In this document: piece by piece, positions 44,311 to 53,643 of the stretch
Numbering within the stretch: position 1 is the first letter of the stretch
How the letters are laid out: each line of letters starts with the position of its first letter
Assembly (NCBI RefSeq): GCF_902859645.1
Contig: NZ_CADIJR010000039.1
Location: 1-60,736, forward strand
DNA: 60,736 bases
From: Achromobacter insuavis
GTDB lineage: Bacteria; Pseudomonadota; Gammaproteobacteria; Burkholderiales; Burkholderiaceae_B
Direction: 5' to 3'
Notes under the pieces: model-generated
Told to the model about the DNA's origin: nothing
Database searches by the model: none
What the model saw: only the letters and a program-made list of their open reading frames with translations
Program-made: the position numbers and the translations under genes

Positions 44311-44952
44311 TTACTTATTCGGTTGAGGCGTAATGCGCAGATAGGGACGCACCGCCTTGTAGCCCTTCGGGAACTTCTGCTTGATGACCGCCTCGTCCTG
44401 CAGCGACGGCACGATGATGACATCGTCGCCGTCTTCCCAGTTGACCGGCGTGGCCACGCTGTGGCTGTCGGTCAGCTGCAGCGAATCGATGACGCGCAGG
44501 ATCTCGTTGAAGTTGCGGCCGGTGCTGGCCGGATACGTGATGATCAGGCGCACCTTCTTGTTCGGGTCGATGATGAAGACCGAACGCACCGTCAGCGTGG
44601 CGTTGGCGTTCGGGTGGATCATGTCGTACAGCTCGGACACCTTGCGGTCCTTGTCGGCCAGGATCGGGAAATTGACCTTGGTCGACTGGGTGTCGTTGAT
44701 GTCCTCGATCCACTTGGTGTGCGAGTCGGTGCCGTCCACCGACAGCGCCAGCACCTTCACGTTGCGCTTGGCGAATTCGTCGGCCAGCTTGGCGGTGTAG
44801 CCCAGTTCGGTCGTGCAGACAGGGGTGAAATCGGCAGGATGCGAGAACAGCACTCCCCAGCTATTGCCCAGATACTCGTGGAAACGGATCGGGCCGGCCG
44901 AGGATTCCTGTTCGAAATCGGGCGCGGTGTCGCCCAGGCGTAGATGACTCAT
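44311..44952 (-). CDS. 1-Cys peroxiredoxin (Prx6 type)
   Basis: A 213-residue thiol peroxidase that reduces hydrogen peroxide and alkyl hydroperoxides in the cytoplasm. The peroxidatic Cys46 lies in HPADFTPVCTTELGY. The extended C-terminal domain (about 160-213, VATPVNWEDGDDVIIVPSL) and lack of a resolving Cys place it in the Prx6/1-Cys group, not AhpC. It lies downstream of a long acyl-CoA dehydrogenase gene in the same direction, with a hairpin (CCGGCCGCC/GGCGGCCGG, 44990-45013) in the gap between them. Confidence 0.93.
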   Translation of the reverse strand: MSHLRLGDTAPDFEQESSAGPIRFHEYLGNSWGVLFSHPADFTPVCTTELGYTAKLADEFAKRNVKVLALSVDGTDSHTKWIEDINDTQSTKVNFPILADKDRKVSELYDMIHPNANATLTVRSVFIIDPNKKVRLIITYPASTGRNFNEILRVIDSLQLTDSHSVATPVNWEDGDDVIIVPSLQDEAVIKQKFPKGYKAVRPYLRITPQPNK

Positions 44953-45105
44953 GGTGTCTCCTGCTTGCGGATTCAGGTTACGGAATCGACCGGCCGCCAG
45001 GTCCGGCGGCCGGCTGGAAAAACGTCTCGATGGCGGCCTGTGCCGCCCCTCGAAACGATTCTTCCATCAAACCTGTTGCAGGGGAAATACGCAAGACATA
45101 TAACC

Positions 45106-46932
45106 TTATGCAATATTCGCGGCCGCGCCGCAGGCGTCGGCCACCACCCCCGCGCGCACCGCCGCCGACAGCGCCAGGGCGCGTGGCAGGATGTGGGCGG
45201 CGTAGAACAATCCGGTCGCCAGTTTCTCGCGATGGAACGGATCGGTCGACCCCGCGGCCAGGCGCCGGCGGCACACCAGCACCGCGCGCGCCATCTGCCA
45301 GCCGCCATGCACCACGCCGGCCAGCATCAGGTACGGCACGCTGCTGGAATAGACCGCGCGGATGTTCGCCGCCGACTGTTCCAGGATGAACTCCACCCCG
45401 GCCTCGTAGGCCTGGATCGCGCTGTCGAGGTTGTCGCGCAGCAGGCGCAGGCCGTCGCGCTCGGACGCCGCGGCGCGCGACGATTCGGCCTCGACCGCCC
45501 GCAGCGTCTCGCGCATGGCGGCGATGGCGGCATAGGCGGTGGCGCCGGCGTCGCGCTGGGTCTTGCGGCTGACCAGGTCATTGGCCTGGATCGCGGTGGT
45601 GCCTTCGTAGATCGGCAGGATGCGGGCGTCGCGGTAGTACTGCGCCGCCCCGGTCTCCTCGATATAGCCCATGCCGCCATGCACCTGGATGCCGAGCGAG
45701 GCCACTTCCACCGCCGATTCGGTCGAGAAGCCCTTGACGATCGGCACCATGTATTCGTAGAAAGCACGGTTGCGGGCGCGCTGCTCGGGGTCGGGATGAT
45801 GCGTGCCCTTGTCGTGCGCGGCCGCCGTCACGTAGGACACCGCGCGCGCGGCTTCGGTCAGCGCCTTCATGGTCAGCAGCATGCGCTGCACGTCCGGGTG
45901 GCGCGCGATCGCGACGGCCGCGGCCGAGCCTTCCACCGCCCGGCCCTGCACCCGTTCTCGGGCATAGGCCAGCGCATGCTGGTAGGCGCGCTCGGACACG
46001 CCGATGCCCTGCTGCCCGACCGAGTAGCGGGCCGCGTTCATCATGATGAACATGTATTCCAGGCCGCGGTTCAGTTCGCCGACCAGGTAGCCGACCGCGC
46101 CCTCGCCCGCCTCGCCCTTGCCCGAGCCGTACAGCAGCACCGCGGTGGGGCTGCCGTGGATGCCCAGCTTGTGCTCCAGCGAGGCGCACCAGACGTCGTT
46201 GCGCGCCCCCAGGGCGCCATCGGCGCCGACCAGGAACTTGGGCACGATGAACAGCGAGATGCCCTTGACCCCGGGCGGCGCGTCCGGCGTGCGCGCCAGC
46301 ACCAGGTGGATGATGTTCTCGGCCAGGTCGTGCTCGCCGTAGGTGATGAAGATCTTCTGGCCCGACAGGCGGTAGCTGCCGTCTTCCTGGCGCACCGCGC
46401 GGGTGGCGACCTGGGCCAGGTCCGAGCCGGCCTGCGGCTCGGTCAGGTTCATGGTGCCGGTCCATTTGCCGCCAATGAGGTTGGGCACGAACTTCTTGCG
46501 CTGCTCCTCCGAGCCGACGGTGAGGATGGCCTCGATCACGCCGTCGGTCAGCATCGGGCACAACGAGAACGCCAGGCTGGCCGCCTGGATGTTCTCGCCG
46601 GGCGCGGCCGCCACCAGCTTGGGCAGGCCCTGCCCGCCCCAGGCCTGCGGATGCTGCAATCCCTGCCAGCCGCCGGCCGCGTAGTCCTTGAAGCCCTGCG
46701 CGTAGCCCGGCGTGGCGGTGACCTGGCCATCGTTCCAGACCGGCGGCCGCGTATCGCCGGGCACGTTCAGCGGCGCGATCGCCTGCTCGACGAAACGGCC
46801 ATTTTCTTCCAGGATGGCGTCCACCAGGTCGGGCGTCACCTCTTCGAAGCCGGGCAGTTTGAGGACGTCGTCCAGGCCGGCCAGTTCGTTCAGCGCGAAG
46901 CGGAAATCCTTCAGCGGGGTAAGGTAGGGCAT
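45106..46932 (-). CDS. Long acyl-CoA dehydrogenase (about 600 residues)
   Basis: A 608-residue FAD acyl-CoA dehydrogenase of the long bacterial group with extra N- and C-terminal regions. It shows MNLTEPQAGSDLAQV, IFITYGEHDLAENI, and LGIQVHGGMGYIEETGAAQY followed by RDARILPIYEGTTAIQANDL, whose Glu in YEGTT is the expected catalytic base. The C-terminal 120 residues form the acyl-CoA dehydrogenase C-terminal helical extension. It oxidises medium/long-chain acyl-CoA in beta-oxidation; the true substrate is unknown. ETF, its electron acceptor, is encoded nearby at 52.7-54.4 kb. Confidence 0.92.
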   Translation of the reverse strand: MPYLTPLKDFRFALNELAGLDDVLKLPGFEEVTPDLVDAILEENGRFVEQAIAPLNVPGDTRPPVWNDGQVTATPGYAQGFKDYAAGGWQGLQHPQAWGGQGLPKLVAAAPGENIQAASLAFSLCPMLTDGVIEAILTVGSEEQRKKFVPNLIGGKWTGTMNLTEPQAGSDLAQVATRAVRQEDGSYRLSGQKIFITYGEHDLAENIIHLVLARTPDAPPGVKGISLFIVPKFLVGADGALGARNDVWCASLEHKLGIHGSPTAVLLYGSGKGEAGEGAVGYLVGELNRGLEYMFIMMNAARYSVGQQGIGVSERAYQHALAYARERVQGRAVEGSAAAVAIARHPDVQRMLLTMKALTEAARAVSYVTAAAHDKGTHHPDPEQRARNRAFYEYMVPIVKGFSTESAVEVASLGIQVHGGMGYIEETGAAQYYRDARILPIYEGTTAIQANDLVSRKTQRDAGATAYAAIAAMRETLRAVEAESSRAAASERDGLRLLRDNLDSAIQAYEAGVEFILEQSAANIRAVYSSSVPYLMLAGVVHGGWQMARAVLVCRRRLAAGSTDPFHREKLATGLFYAAHILPRALALSAAVRAGVVADACGAAANIA

Positions 46933-47093
46933 CTTGTCTCCATGAGCCTGCTCCCGTGACGGCGGGGGCGGCGGGGTGCGATGGGATGCCGCCTTGGGCG
47001 ACGCGCGTGGCGCGGTCGATGGCGGTCTCGGTAGTTTCCCTAGCCTATGTTAAACCCTCGCTCCGCGTCATGGGGCGATGCGCCCTGCCGGCC

Positions 47094-48797
47094 TCACCCC
47101 CCGAGGTGATGCGCCAGCGACACGATGATCGGCCCCAGCACCGGCAACAGCACGTTGGCGATGGCGTAGGTCACCGTGTAGCCCAGCAGCGGCACCGCGC
47201 TGCCGCTGGCGCCCAGGATGGCGCTGATCGCGGGCGTGCTGACGTGCTGGCCGGCGATGGCGCCGACCAGCAGCGGTCCCTCAATCTTGAGTATCTTGTG
47301 CCCGACCCACAGCGACAGGCAGGCCGGCCCCAGCGACACCAGCAGGCCGATCAGCGGCAGCACCGCGCCGTGCTCGCGGATCAGCGCCACCGCCTCCGGC
47401 CCGGCCGACAGGCCGACGCAGGCGACGAACACCGCCAGGCCCAGGTCCTTGAGCAATTGCACCGCGTGCTCGGGCATGTGGCCCAGCGCCGGCCGCTTGG
47501 CGTTGATCCAGCCGCAGACCAGGCCGCTGACCAGGGCGCCGCCGCCGCTGCCCAGCGACACCGGAATGCCCCACAGCCGCGCGCCCAGGGCGCCGATCAT
47601 CAAGCCCGCGAGGATGCCGAAGGCCAGGAACACCAGGTCGGTGACGCCGCTGCGCCGCAGCTCGTTGCCCAGCGCCGCGCCCGCCTGCGACAGCTCCGGC
47701 TCGGCGCCCACCAGCGTCACCAGGTCGCCGTACTGCACCACGGTGGCCGGCGTGACCGGCAGCATGTGGCCGGAGCGCTGGATCGACTGCAGGAACACGC
47801 CCCGCGCCCGCTGCGCGCGCGGCCGCCTGGCCAGTTCACCGACGGTGTGGCCATTGACCTCTTTCTTGTTGACGATGACCTGCAGCTCGGCCAGCTGCAG
47901 GTCGTCGGCATGCGCTTCGGGCAGCTGGATCTCCGGCCCGATGACCGAGCCCGCGCGCAGCGCGAAGCGGCGCAGGCCCAGCACCACCACGATATCGCCG
48001 GTGGCCAGGCTGTCCTCGGGCGTGGGCTCGATCGCCTCGCCGTTGCGCAGGATGCGGCTGATGGCGGTGCGCCCGCCCAGCTCGGCCTCGATCTCGGCCA
48101 CCGTCTTGCCGTCGGCGTCCTTGACCACGTGCGAACGCCCCACCAGCCGCGGCAGGGTCGGCAGCAGGTTGTCGTCCGACTCGCCCGGGCCCGCGCCCAG
48201 CTTTTCCTCCAGCGCCTTGGAGGCCTCGCGCAAGTTGATGCGCAGCAGCGCCGGCGCCACCTGGCTGGTGAAGAACACGATGCTGATCAGGCCCACCAGG
48301 TAGGTCAGCGTGTAGGCCGTGGCGATGTTGGCCTCCATCCGCTGCACCTCGGCGTCGGCCAGGCCCAGGTGCTTGAGGGCCTCGGCGGCGGTGCCGACCA
48401 CCGCGGACTCGGTCGCCGCCCCCGCCGCCAGTCCCGCCGCGGTGCCCGCGTCCAGCCCGAACAGCGGCACCGCCAGCAGCACGATGGTCAGCACCAGCAG
48501 CGCCTCGATCACCGGCAGCACGATGTAGCGCAGGCTGGAGCGGTTCAGGTTGGCGAAGAACTGCGGCCCGCCCGAATAGCCCATGGCGAAGATGAACAGG
48601 GCGAACGCGACCTCCTTCAGGTCGCCGCGCATCTGGCAGCCGGTCTGGCCGATCAGCAGGGCGACGATGAGCGTGCCGCACACGCCCCCCAGCTGGATCG
48701 GCCCGACCTTGAGCTTGCCGATCAGGTATCCCAAGCCCACCGTCAGGAACAGCACCGCGATGGGAACGTTATTGAAAAACCCGACTGAGCACGTCAT
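47094..48797 (-). CDS. Second AspT/YidE-family transporter in the aspartate operon
   Basis: A 567-residue inner-membrane antiporter-like protein. Two sets of about five helices flank a cytoplasmic region with two RCK-C (TrkA-C) domains (about 205-290 and 295-375). TAAGLAAGAATESAVVGTA and LLVGAIAGQHVSTPAISAI are the repeated AspT-duplication motifs. It lies about 34 bases after aspD, in the same direction. It is clearly paralogous to the aspT upstream of aspD but with TESAV in place of QTISAV, so it may carry a related amino acid. Confidence 0.88.
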   Translation of the reverse strand: MTCSVGFFNNVPIAVLFLTVGLGYLIGKLKVGPIQLGGVCGTLIVALLIGQTGCQMRGDLKEVAFALFIFAMGYSGGPQFFANLNRSSLRYIVLPVIEALLVLTIVLLAVPLFGLDAGTAAGLAAGAATESAVVGTAAEALKHLGLADAEVQRMEANIATAYTLTYLVGLISIVFFTSQVAPALLRINLREASKALEEKLGAGPGESDDNLLPTLPRLVGRSHVVKDADGKTVAEIEAELGGRTAISRILRNGEAIEPTPEDSLATGDIVVVLGLRRFALRAGSVIGPEIQLPEAHADDLQLAELQVIVNKKEVNGHTVGELARRPRAQRARGVFLQSIQRSGHMLPVTPATVVQYGDLVTLVGAEPELSQAGAALGNELRRSGVTDLVFLAFGILAGLMIGALGARLWGIPVSLGSGGGALVSGLVCGWINAKRPALGHMPEHAVQLLKDLGLAVFVACVGLSAGPEAVALIREHGAVLPLIGLLVSLGPACLSLWVGHKILKIEGPLLVGAIAGQHVSTPAISAILGASGSAVPLLGYTVTYAIANVLLPVLGPIIVSLAHHLGG

Positions 48798-48831
48798 GAG
48801 GTCATGTCACCCTGGATGTGGTGGCGGCTGG

Positions 48832-50649
48832 CTACGACTTGATCCCTTTCTTGGCCGAGCGCTCGGCCTTGGCGGCCTTCTTGACCGCCTGTTTCACCGC
48901 CTTCTTGGCGGCCTGCTTGCCGGCGGCCTTGCGCTTGGCGGCGGCGGGCTTGACCGTCTGGCCCTTGCCGGCGGTCGGACCCGAACGCACCAGCTGGCCG
49001 GCCTTCCACGCCTCGACGTATTCCGTGGCGGCATCGACCATGTGCTTGCCGATCTTGGAATAGTCGCCGTCGTCCAGGTTGGCCAGCGAGATGCGGATCG
49101 ACCACGGCGGCCCGCCGAAACCGCCGCCGTCCATCAGCACCACGCCGGATTTCTCGGCCAGGCGGAACAGGAAGTCAACCGGCTCGTAGTTCGACGTCAT
49201 GTACTTGCAGAAGGCATCGCCGTAGGTGTTCTTGGCCCACACCATGAAGTCCAGCTCGACGTAGTACCAGCCGCGCATCGGATCTTCCGGCGGCAGCGGC
49301 GCCCCCAGCCCGCGCCACAGCGCGTCGCGGCGCGCGCGCACGATCTGCATGGTCAGATGCTTGTAGGCGTCCTTCAGATCGAGCAGGTGCGACAGCGCAA
49401 AGAAGCCCATCTGCACCTGCTGCGGCAGCGACAGGCCCGCCGTGTGGTTCAGCGCCACGTTGCGGCTGTCGGCCACCAGCCGGTCGATGAATTTGAGCTT
49501 CTCCGGCTCCATGGTCATGGCGCCGTAGCGCTTGTTCAGGCGCTTCTTCCACGACGCCGGCAGCTCGGCGATGCGGCGGTCCATGGTGTTCTGCTCGTGG
49601 GTCGCGATCACGCCCAGGCGCCAGCCGGTGCAGCCGAAGTTCTTCGAGAACGAATAGACGCAGATGGTGTTGTGCGGCACCTCGGCCATCAGCGAGCGGA
49701 AGTTGGGCACGAAGGTGCCGTAGACGTCGTCCGTCACCAGCACCAGGTCCGGATTCTTGCGGATCAGGCCCACGATCTGCTTCATCTCGACCGGGCTGAA
49801 GGCGACCGACGGCGGGTTGCTGGGGTTGACCGTCACCGCCAGCTTGATCTTCGGATTCTCGAGCTTGGCGATTTCCGTGGCCGGATAGTGCCAGTCGTGG
49901 GTGCCATCGGCGCGCACGCTGCTGGCATTGATGGCGACGATCTTGAACTGGAAGCGCTCCAGGTGCGCGATCTCGATGTAGGGCGTGAAGGTCGGCAGGA
50001 ACAGCGCGATGGTGTCGCCCTGCTTGAGCAGGCCGTTCTGCATCAGCGAGTCGAAGATGTAGCACATGGCCGCCGTGCCGCCCTCGACCGGGAACAGGTC
50101 GAACTTGCCCTTGGGCGGCCGGCCGTCGCACATTTCCTTGATCAGGTAGTCGTGCACCACCTGCTCCAGGTGCACCAGCGCGCGCGGCGGCACCGGGTAG
50201 TTGTCGCCGATGACGCTGTCGGTCAGCTCGTGGATCCATTCGTCCGGCACGAAGTTCTTGATCTTCACGCCGTACTCCAGCACCCCGGCCAGGAAGTCCG
50301 CGCCCGCCGCGCCCTTGTTCTTGGACAGGAACTTGCGCAGGCGGTCGGCGCAGCCCTTCTTGGGCGGCATGCCCGCCAGGATCCCGTCATCGCGCACCCG
50401 GCGCGCTTCCTTCATGGCGAACTGGCCCAGCAGGAAGAAGGCGTCGCGCGGCTCGGTGGCGATCCAGTTGGGATTGCCGCGGCCGGCGTTCAGCATGGTC
50501 AGCGCGGCGGTCTGCTGGCTGTCCTTGGCCAGCGTGATCAGATAGTCCTTCAGTTCGAAGGGTGACAGCTGTTCCAGGTCGCGTTGGCGCGAACGCGTGG
50601 TTTTCAGGGCCGAGGCCAGGCTGACGGTGAGAGGCGCGGTGGAAGCCAT
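48832..50649 (-). CDS. aspD: Aspartate 4-decarboxylase / aspartate aminotransferase AspD
   Basis: A 605-residue PLP enzyme that beta-decarboxylates L-aspartate to L-alanine. The PLP lysine is about residue 336 in SFSKNFGCTGWRLG, with the preceding AVTVNPSNPPSVAFS and DDVYGTFVPNF segments and N-terminal helices typical of AspD. Known AspD proteins are near 530 residues; here about 50 extra C-terminal residues form a Lys/Ala tail (KKAVKQAVKKAAKAERSAKK) like histone-H1-type proteins. It is flanked by two AspT-type genes; a GAGTACTGAACA spacing precedes its ATG. Confidence 0.93.
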   Translation of the reverse strand: MASTAPLTVSLASALKTTRSRQRDLEQLSPFELKDYLITLAKDSQQTAALTMLNAGRGNPNWIATEPRDAFFLLGQFAMKEARRVRDDGILAGMPPKKGCADRLRKFLSKNKGAAGADFLAGVLEYGVKIKNFVPDEWIHELTDSVIGDNYPVPPRALVHLEQVVHDYLIKEMCDGRPPKGKFDLFPVEGGTAAMCYIFDSLMQNGLLKQGDTIALFLPTFTPYIEIAHLERFQFKIVAINASSVRADGTHDWHYPATEIAKLENPKIKLAVTVNPSNPPSVAFSPVEMKQIVGLIRKNPDLVLVTDDVYGTFVPNFRSLMAEVPHNTICVYSFSKNFGCTGWRLGVIATHEQNTMDRRIAELPASWKKRLNKRYGAMTMEPEKLKFIDRLVADSRNVALNHTAGLSLPQQVQMGFFALSHLLDLKDAYKHLTMQIVRARRDALWRGLGAPLPPEDPMRGWYYVELDFMVWAKNTYGDAFCKYMTSNYEPVDFLFRLAEKSGVVLMDGGGFGGPPWSIRISLANLDDGDYSKIGKHMVDAATEYVEAWKAGQLVRSGPTAGKGQTVKPAAAKRKAAGKQAAKKAVKQAVKKAAKAERSAKKGIKS

Positions 50650-50796
50650 TGTTCAGTACTCCTGGTTTGCGATTGACAGGCGCTTGCGGCGGGGAATGCC
50701 CCGGATCCGCTGGCCGGTCCGCCGCGAGGGGGACGGCCGGGCAGCGGCAATCCCGGTCCCCGGCAAGGCGCGGCCGCCCCGCCGGGGACCGGGCCT

Positions 50797-52488
50797 CTAG
50801 GTCATGAGCATGACGATGACAATGCCCCAGATGATGAGCAGGGTATTGCCGATGGCGTAGGGCACGGTGTAGCCCAGGGCGGGCACCTGGCTCTTCGCGG
50901 TTTCGGTGATCTGGCCGATGGCGGCCGTGGTGGTGCGGGCCCCGGCGCAGACCCCCAGCACGATGGCCGGATGGAACTTGAACACGTAGCGGGCGATGTA
51001 CACCCCCAGGATCATCGGGATGCTGGTGGCGATGATGCCGGCGATGAAGAGCTTGGCCCCCAGTTGCTGGAAGCCCTGCACGAAGCCCGGCCCGGAGCTG
51101 ATGCCCACCACCGCCACGAACGCGGTCAGGCCGACCGAAGTCAGGAACCAGTGCACCGGTTCCGGCACGCGGCCGAAGGTGGGATGCACCGACCGCAGAT
51201 AGCCGAAAATCAGGCCGGCGATGAGCGAACCGCCCGAGGTCGACAGCGTGATCGGAATGCCGCCCACGGTCAGCACCAGCGTGCCGAACAGGCCGCCCAG
51301 CAGGATGCCGAAGCCCACGAACACCATGTCGGTCTGCTCGGTGGCGCGGTCCACGTAGCCGACCTTGCCGACCACCCGCTCGACGTCGCGCTTGGCGCCC
51401 AGGATGAAAAGACGGTCGCCGCGGTCGAGCTTCAGGCCCCAGTTGACCGGCATCTCATGGCCGCCGCGCACCACTTTGCGCAGGAACACGCCCCGCCCCA
51501 GCTCGCGCACCTGCTCCATCTCGGAGATTTCCTTGACGGTCTTGCCGGCCAGGTTCTTGTTGGTCAGCACCACCTCGACGATCTCGGCGGGCAGGTTGAT
51601 CAGGTCACGGTCCTCGACTTCGGCGCCGATGATCCCGGCCGCCTGCAACACCAGCGCATCGTGCCGGCCGGCCACGCCGAGGACGTCGCCGGCCTGCAGC
51701 ACGGTGGTGGAATCGGTGTCGAGAATCTGGTCGCCGCGGCGGATGCGTTCGACGAATACGCGCGCCTCGACGAAGCGCGACTCGATATCGCCCACGGTCT
51801 TGCCGACGAATTCGGAATGGTCGAGCTTGTAGGCGCGGGAGATGAACTTGCGATAGCCCGACAGTTCCATCGAGTCGGCGCCGCCGGACATCTTGGCCTC
51901 GTACTCCTGGCACTCCTTGACGATGTCCACGCGCATCAGCTTCGGGCCGAGCGAGGCCAGCAGCCAGGCGCTGCCGACGGTGCCGAAGATGTAGCAGACC
52001 GCGTACGCCACCGGGATGCTGTCGATCCATTTCTTCTTGGTGGCCGCATCGATGCCCAGGCCGTTGATGGTGTCGGTCGCCACGCCCATCACCGCGGAAA
52101 TAGTCTGCGCACCGGACAACAGGCCCGCACCGGTGCCGGCGTCGAAACCGAATCCGACGGCGGTGCCCCAGGTGACCAGCAGGCAGATGACGCAGATGAC
52201 GACGGCGAAGATGACCTGCGGCAGGCCATCGCTTTTCATGCCGCGGAAGAATTGCGGGCCGACGCCATAGCCCAGTCCGAACAGGAACAGCAGGAAAAAG
52301 ACTTGTTTGACGATCGGGGCGATCGTGATGTCGAGCTGGCCGACCAGCACACCGACCAGCAAGGTGCCAGTCACCGCCCCCAGATTGAATCCGAATATTT
52401 TCTTGGCGCCGATCCAATACCCGAGACCCAGGGTAAGGAAAATCGCAAGCTCCGGATATTTTCGCAGAGTGTCAAAGAACCATTCCAT
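50797..52488 (-). CDS. aspT: Aspartate:alanine antiporter AspT
   Basis: A 563-residue inner-membrane exchanger. Two five-helix blocks surround cytoplasmic RCK-C domains (about 210-380). The hallmark GLLSGAQTISAVMGVATDT and VLGVCAGARTTTAAIGQI motifs are present. Exchanging aspartate for alanine, together with AspD, creates a proton-motive decarboxylation cycle known in Tetragenococcus and Alcaligenes-type bacteria. It is first of three genes, about 147 bases before aspD, with GAAGGAG before its ATG and a promoter farther upstream. Confidence 0.92.
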   Translation of the reverse strand: MEWFFDTLRKYPELAIFLTLGLGYWIGAKKIFGFNLGAVTGTLLVGVLVGQLDITIAPIVKQVFFLLFLFGLGYGVGPQFFRGMKSDGLPQVIFAVVICVICLLVTWGTAVGFGFDAGTGAGLLSGAQTISAVMGVATDTINGLGIDAATKKKWIDSIPVAYAVCYIFGTVGSAWLLASLGPKLMRVDIVKECQEYEAKMSGGADSMELSGYRKFISRAYKLDHSEFVGKTVGDIESRFVEARVFVERIRRGDQILDTDSTTVLQAGDVLGVAGRHDALVLQAAGIIGAEVEDRDLINLPAEIVEVVLTNKNLAGKTVKEISEMEQVRELGRGVFLRKVVRGGHEMPVNWGLKLDRGDRLFILGAKRDVERVVGKVGYVDRATEQTDMVFVGFGILLGGLFGTLVLTVGGIPITLSTSGGSLIAGLIFGYLRSVHPTFGRVPEPVHWFLTSVGLTAFVAVVGISSGPGFVQGFQQLGAKLFIAGIIATSIPMILGVYIARYVFKFHPAIVLGVCAGARTTTAAIGQITETAKSQVPALGYTVPYAIGNTLLIIWGIVIVMLMT

Positions 52489-52552
52489 CCCGAATCTCCT
52501 TCGTTATGTACCGGTCAAGCACTTACGCCGTGTCTAGCTGCGCGCGAGACAC

Positions 52553-52581
52553 ATTATCAGAATCCTTCAAAAGATCAAAAG
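52553..52581 (-). promoter_or_regulatory. Putative promoter of the aspT operon
   Basis: On the minus strand CTTTTG (52576-52581) and GATAAT (52553-52558) are 17 bases apart in an AT-rich stretch. A perfect tandem octamer CAAAAGAT on the plus strand (52568-52583) overlaps the -35 region and may bind a regulator. Confidence 0.45.
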
Positions 52582-52657
52582 ATTTGGATAGTAAATATCA
52601 AATAGTTTCGATTGTCAGGCAAACAGGAAAAACAACCGGCGCATAAAAACCAGGCAT

Positions 52658-52689
52658 GAAAAAGCCCGCGGGCGTAACGCGCGCGGGCT
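52658..52689 (-). terminator. Terminator of etfBA
   Basis: AGCCCGCG and CGCGGGCT form an 8-pair stem; read leftward it is followed by TTTTTC, 24 bases after the etfA stop. Confidence 0.75.
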
Positions 52690-52712
52690 CGGGGACTGCC
52701 GGTAATGACGCT

Positions 52713-53642
52713 TTACAGCGCGCCGGTCAGTTCGGGAACGACCTGGAACAGATCACCCACCAGGCCATAATCGGCCACGCCGAAAATCGGCGCCTCGGGA
52801 TCCTTGTTGATGGCCACGATGACCTTGGAATCCTTCATGCCGGCCAGGTGCTGGATGGCGCCGGAAATGCCGACGGCCACGTACAGCTGCGGCGCAACAA
52901 TCTTGCCGGTCTGGCCGACCTGCCAATCGTTCGGCGCGTAGCCGGCGTCGACCGCGGCGCGCGAGGCGCCCAGGGCGGCGCCGAGCTTATCGGCCAGCGG
53001 ATCCAGGATCTTGAAGTTCTCGGCGCTGCCCAGGCCACGGCCGCCGGAAACGACGACGCGGGCGCCGGCCAGTTCCGGACGGTCGCTCTTGGCGACTTCG
53101 CGGCCGACGAAGCTCGACAGGCCGGAATCGGCCACGGCGGCAACGTCTTCCACGGCGGCCGAGCCGCCCTGCGCGGCCACGGCGTCAAAGCCGGTGGTGC
53201 GCACGGTGATGACCTTGACCGGGTCGGCCGATTGCACGGTGGCGATGGCATTGCCGGCGTAGATCGGGCGCTGGAACGTGTCGGCGGATTCCACGCCGAT
53301 GATGTCGGAGATCTGGGCCACGTCGAGCTTGGCGGCGACGCGCGGGGCGACGTTCTTGCCCGAGGCGGTGGCCGGGAACAGGATGTGGCTGTAGCCGGAG
53401 GCCACGGCCAGCACCTGGGCGGCGACGTTCTCGGCCAGGCCGTCGGCCAGCTGCGGGGCGTCGGCCAGCAGCACCTTGGCCACGCCGGCCGCTTGCGCGG
53501 CCTGGTCGGCCACGGCGCGGGCATTGGCGCCGGCGACCAGCACGTGGACGTCGCCTCCGATCTTGGCGGCGGCGGCGACGGCGTTCAGGGTTGCGCCCTT
53601 GAGCTGGGCGTTATCGTGTTCGGCAATAACCAGCGTCGTCAT
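52713..53642 (-). CDS. etfA: Electron transfer flavoprotein alpha subunit
   Basis: A 309-residue ETF alpha subunit that carries FAD and passes electrons from acyl-CoA dehydrogenases to ETF-quinone oxidoreductase. The C-terminal FAD-binding region [40 protein letters not shown] and [20 protein letters not shown] is canonical. The ATG at [15 protein letters not shown] lies one base after the etfB stop. Together with etfB it is the usual two-gene operon. Confidence 0.96.
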   Translation of the reverse strand: MTTLVIAEHDNAQLKGATLNAVAAAAKIGGDVHVLVAGANARAVADQAAQAAGVAKVLLADAPQLADGLAENVAAQVLAVASGYSHILFPATASGKNVAPRVAAKLDVAQISDIIGVESADTFQRPIYAGNAIATVQSADPVKVITVRTTGFDAVAAQGGSAAVEDVAAVADSGLSSFVGREVAKSDRPELAGARVVVSGGRGLGSAENFKILDPLADKLGAALGASRAAVDAGYAPNDWQVGQTGKIVAPQLYVAVGISGAIQHLAGMKDSKVIVAINKDPEAPIFGVADYGLVGDLFQVVPELTGAL

Positions 53643-53643
53643 C

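Noticed and set aside
44944-46959. 671-codon rightward frame opposite the acyl-CoA dehydrogenase
   Set aside because: Shadow of a canonical dehydrogenase with a catalytic YEGTT motif on the minus strand.
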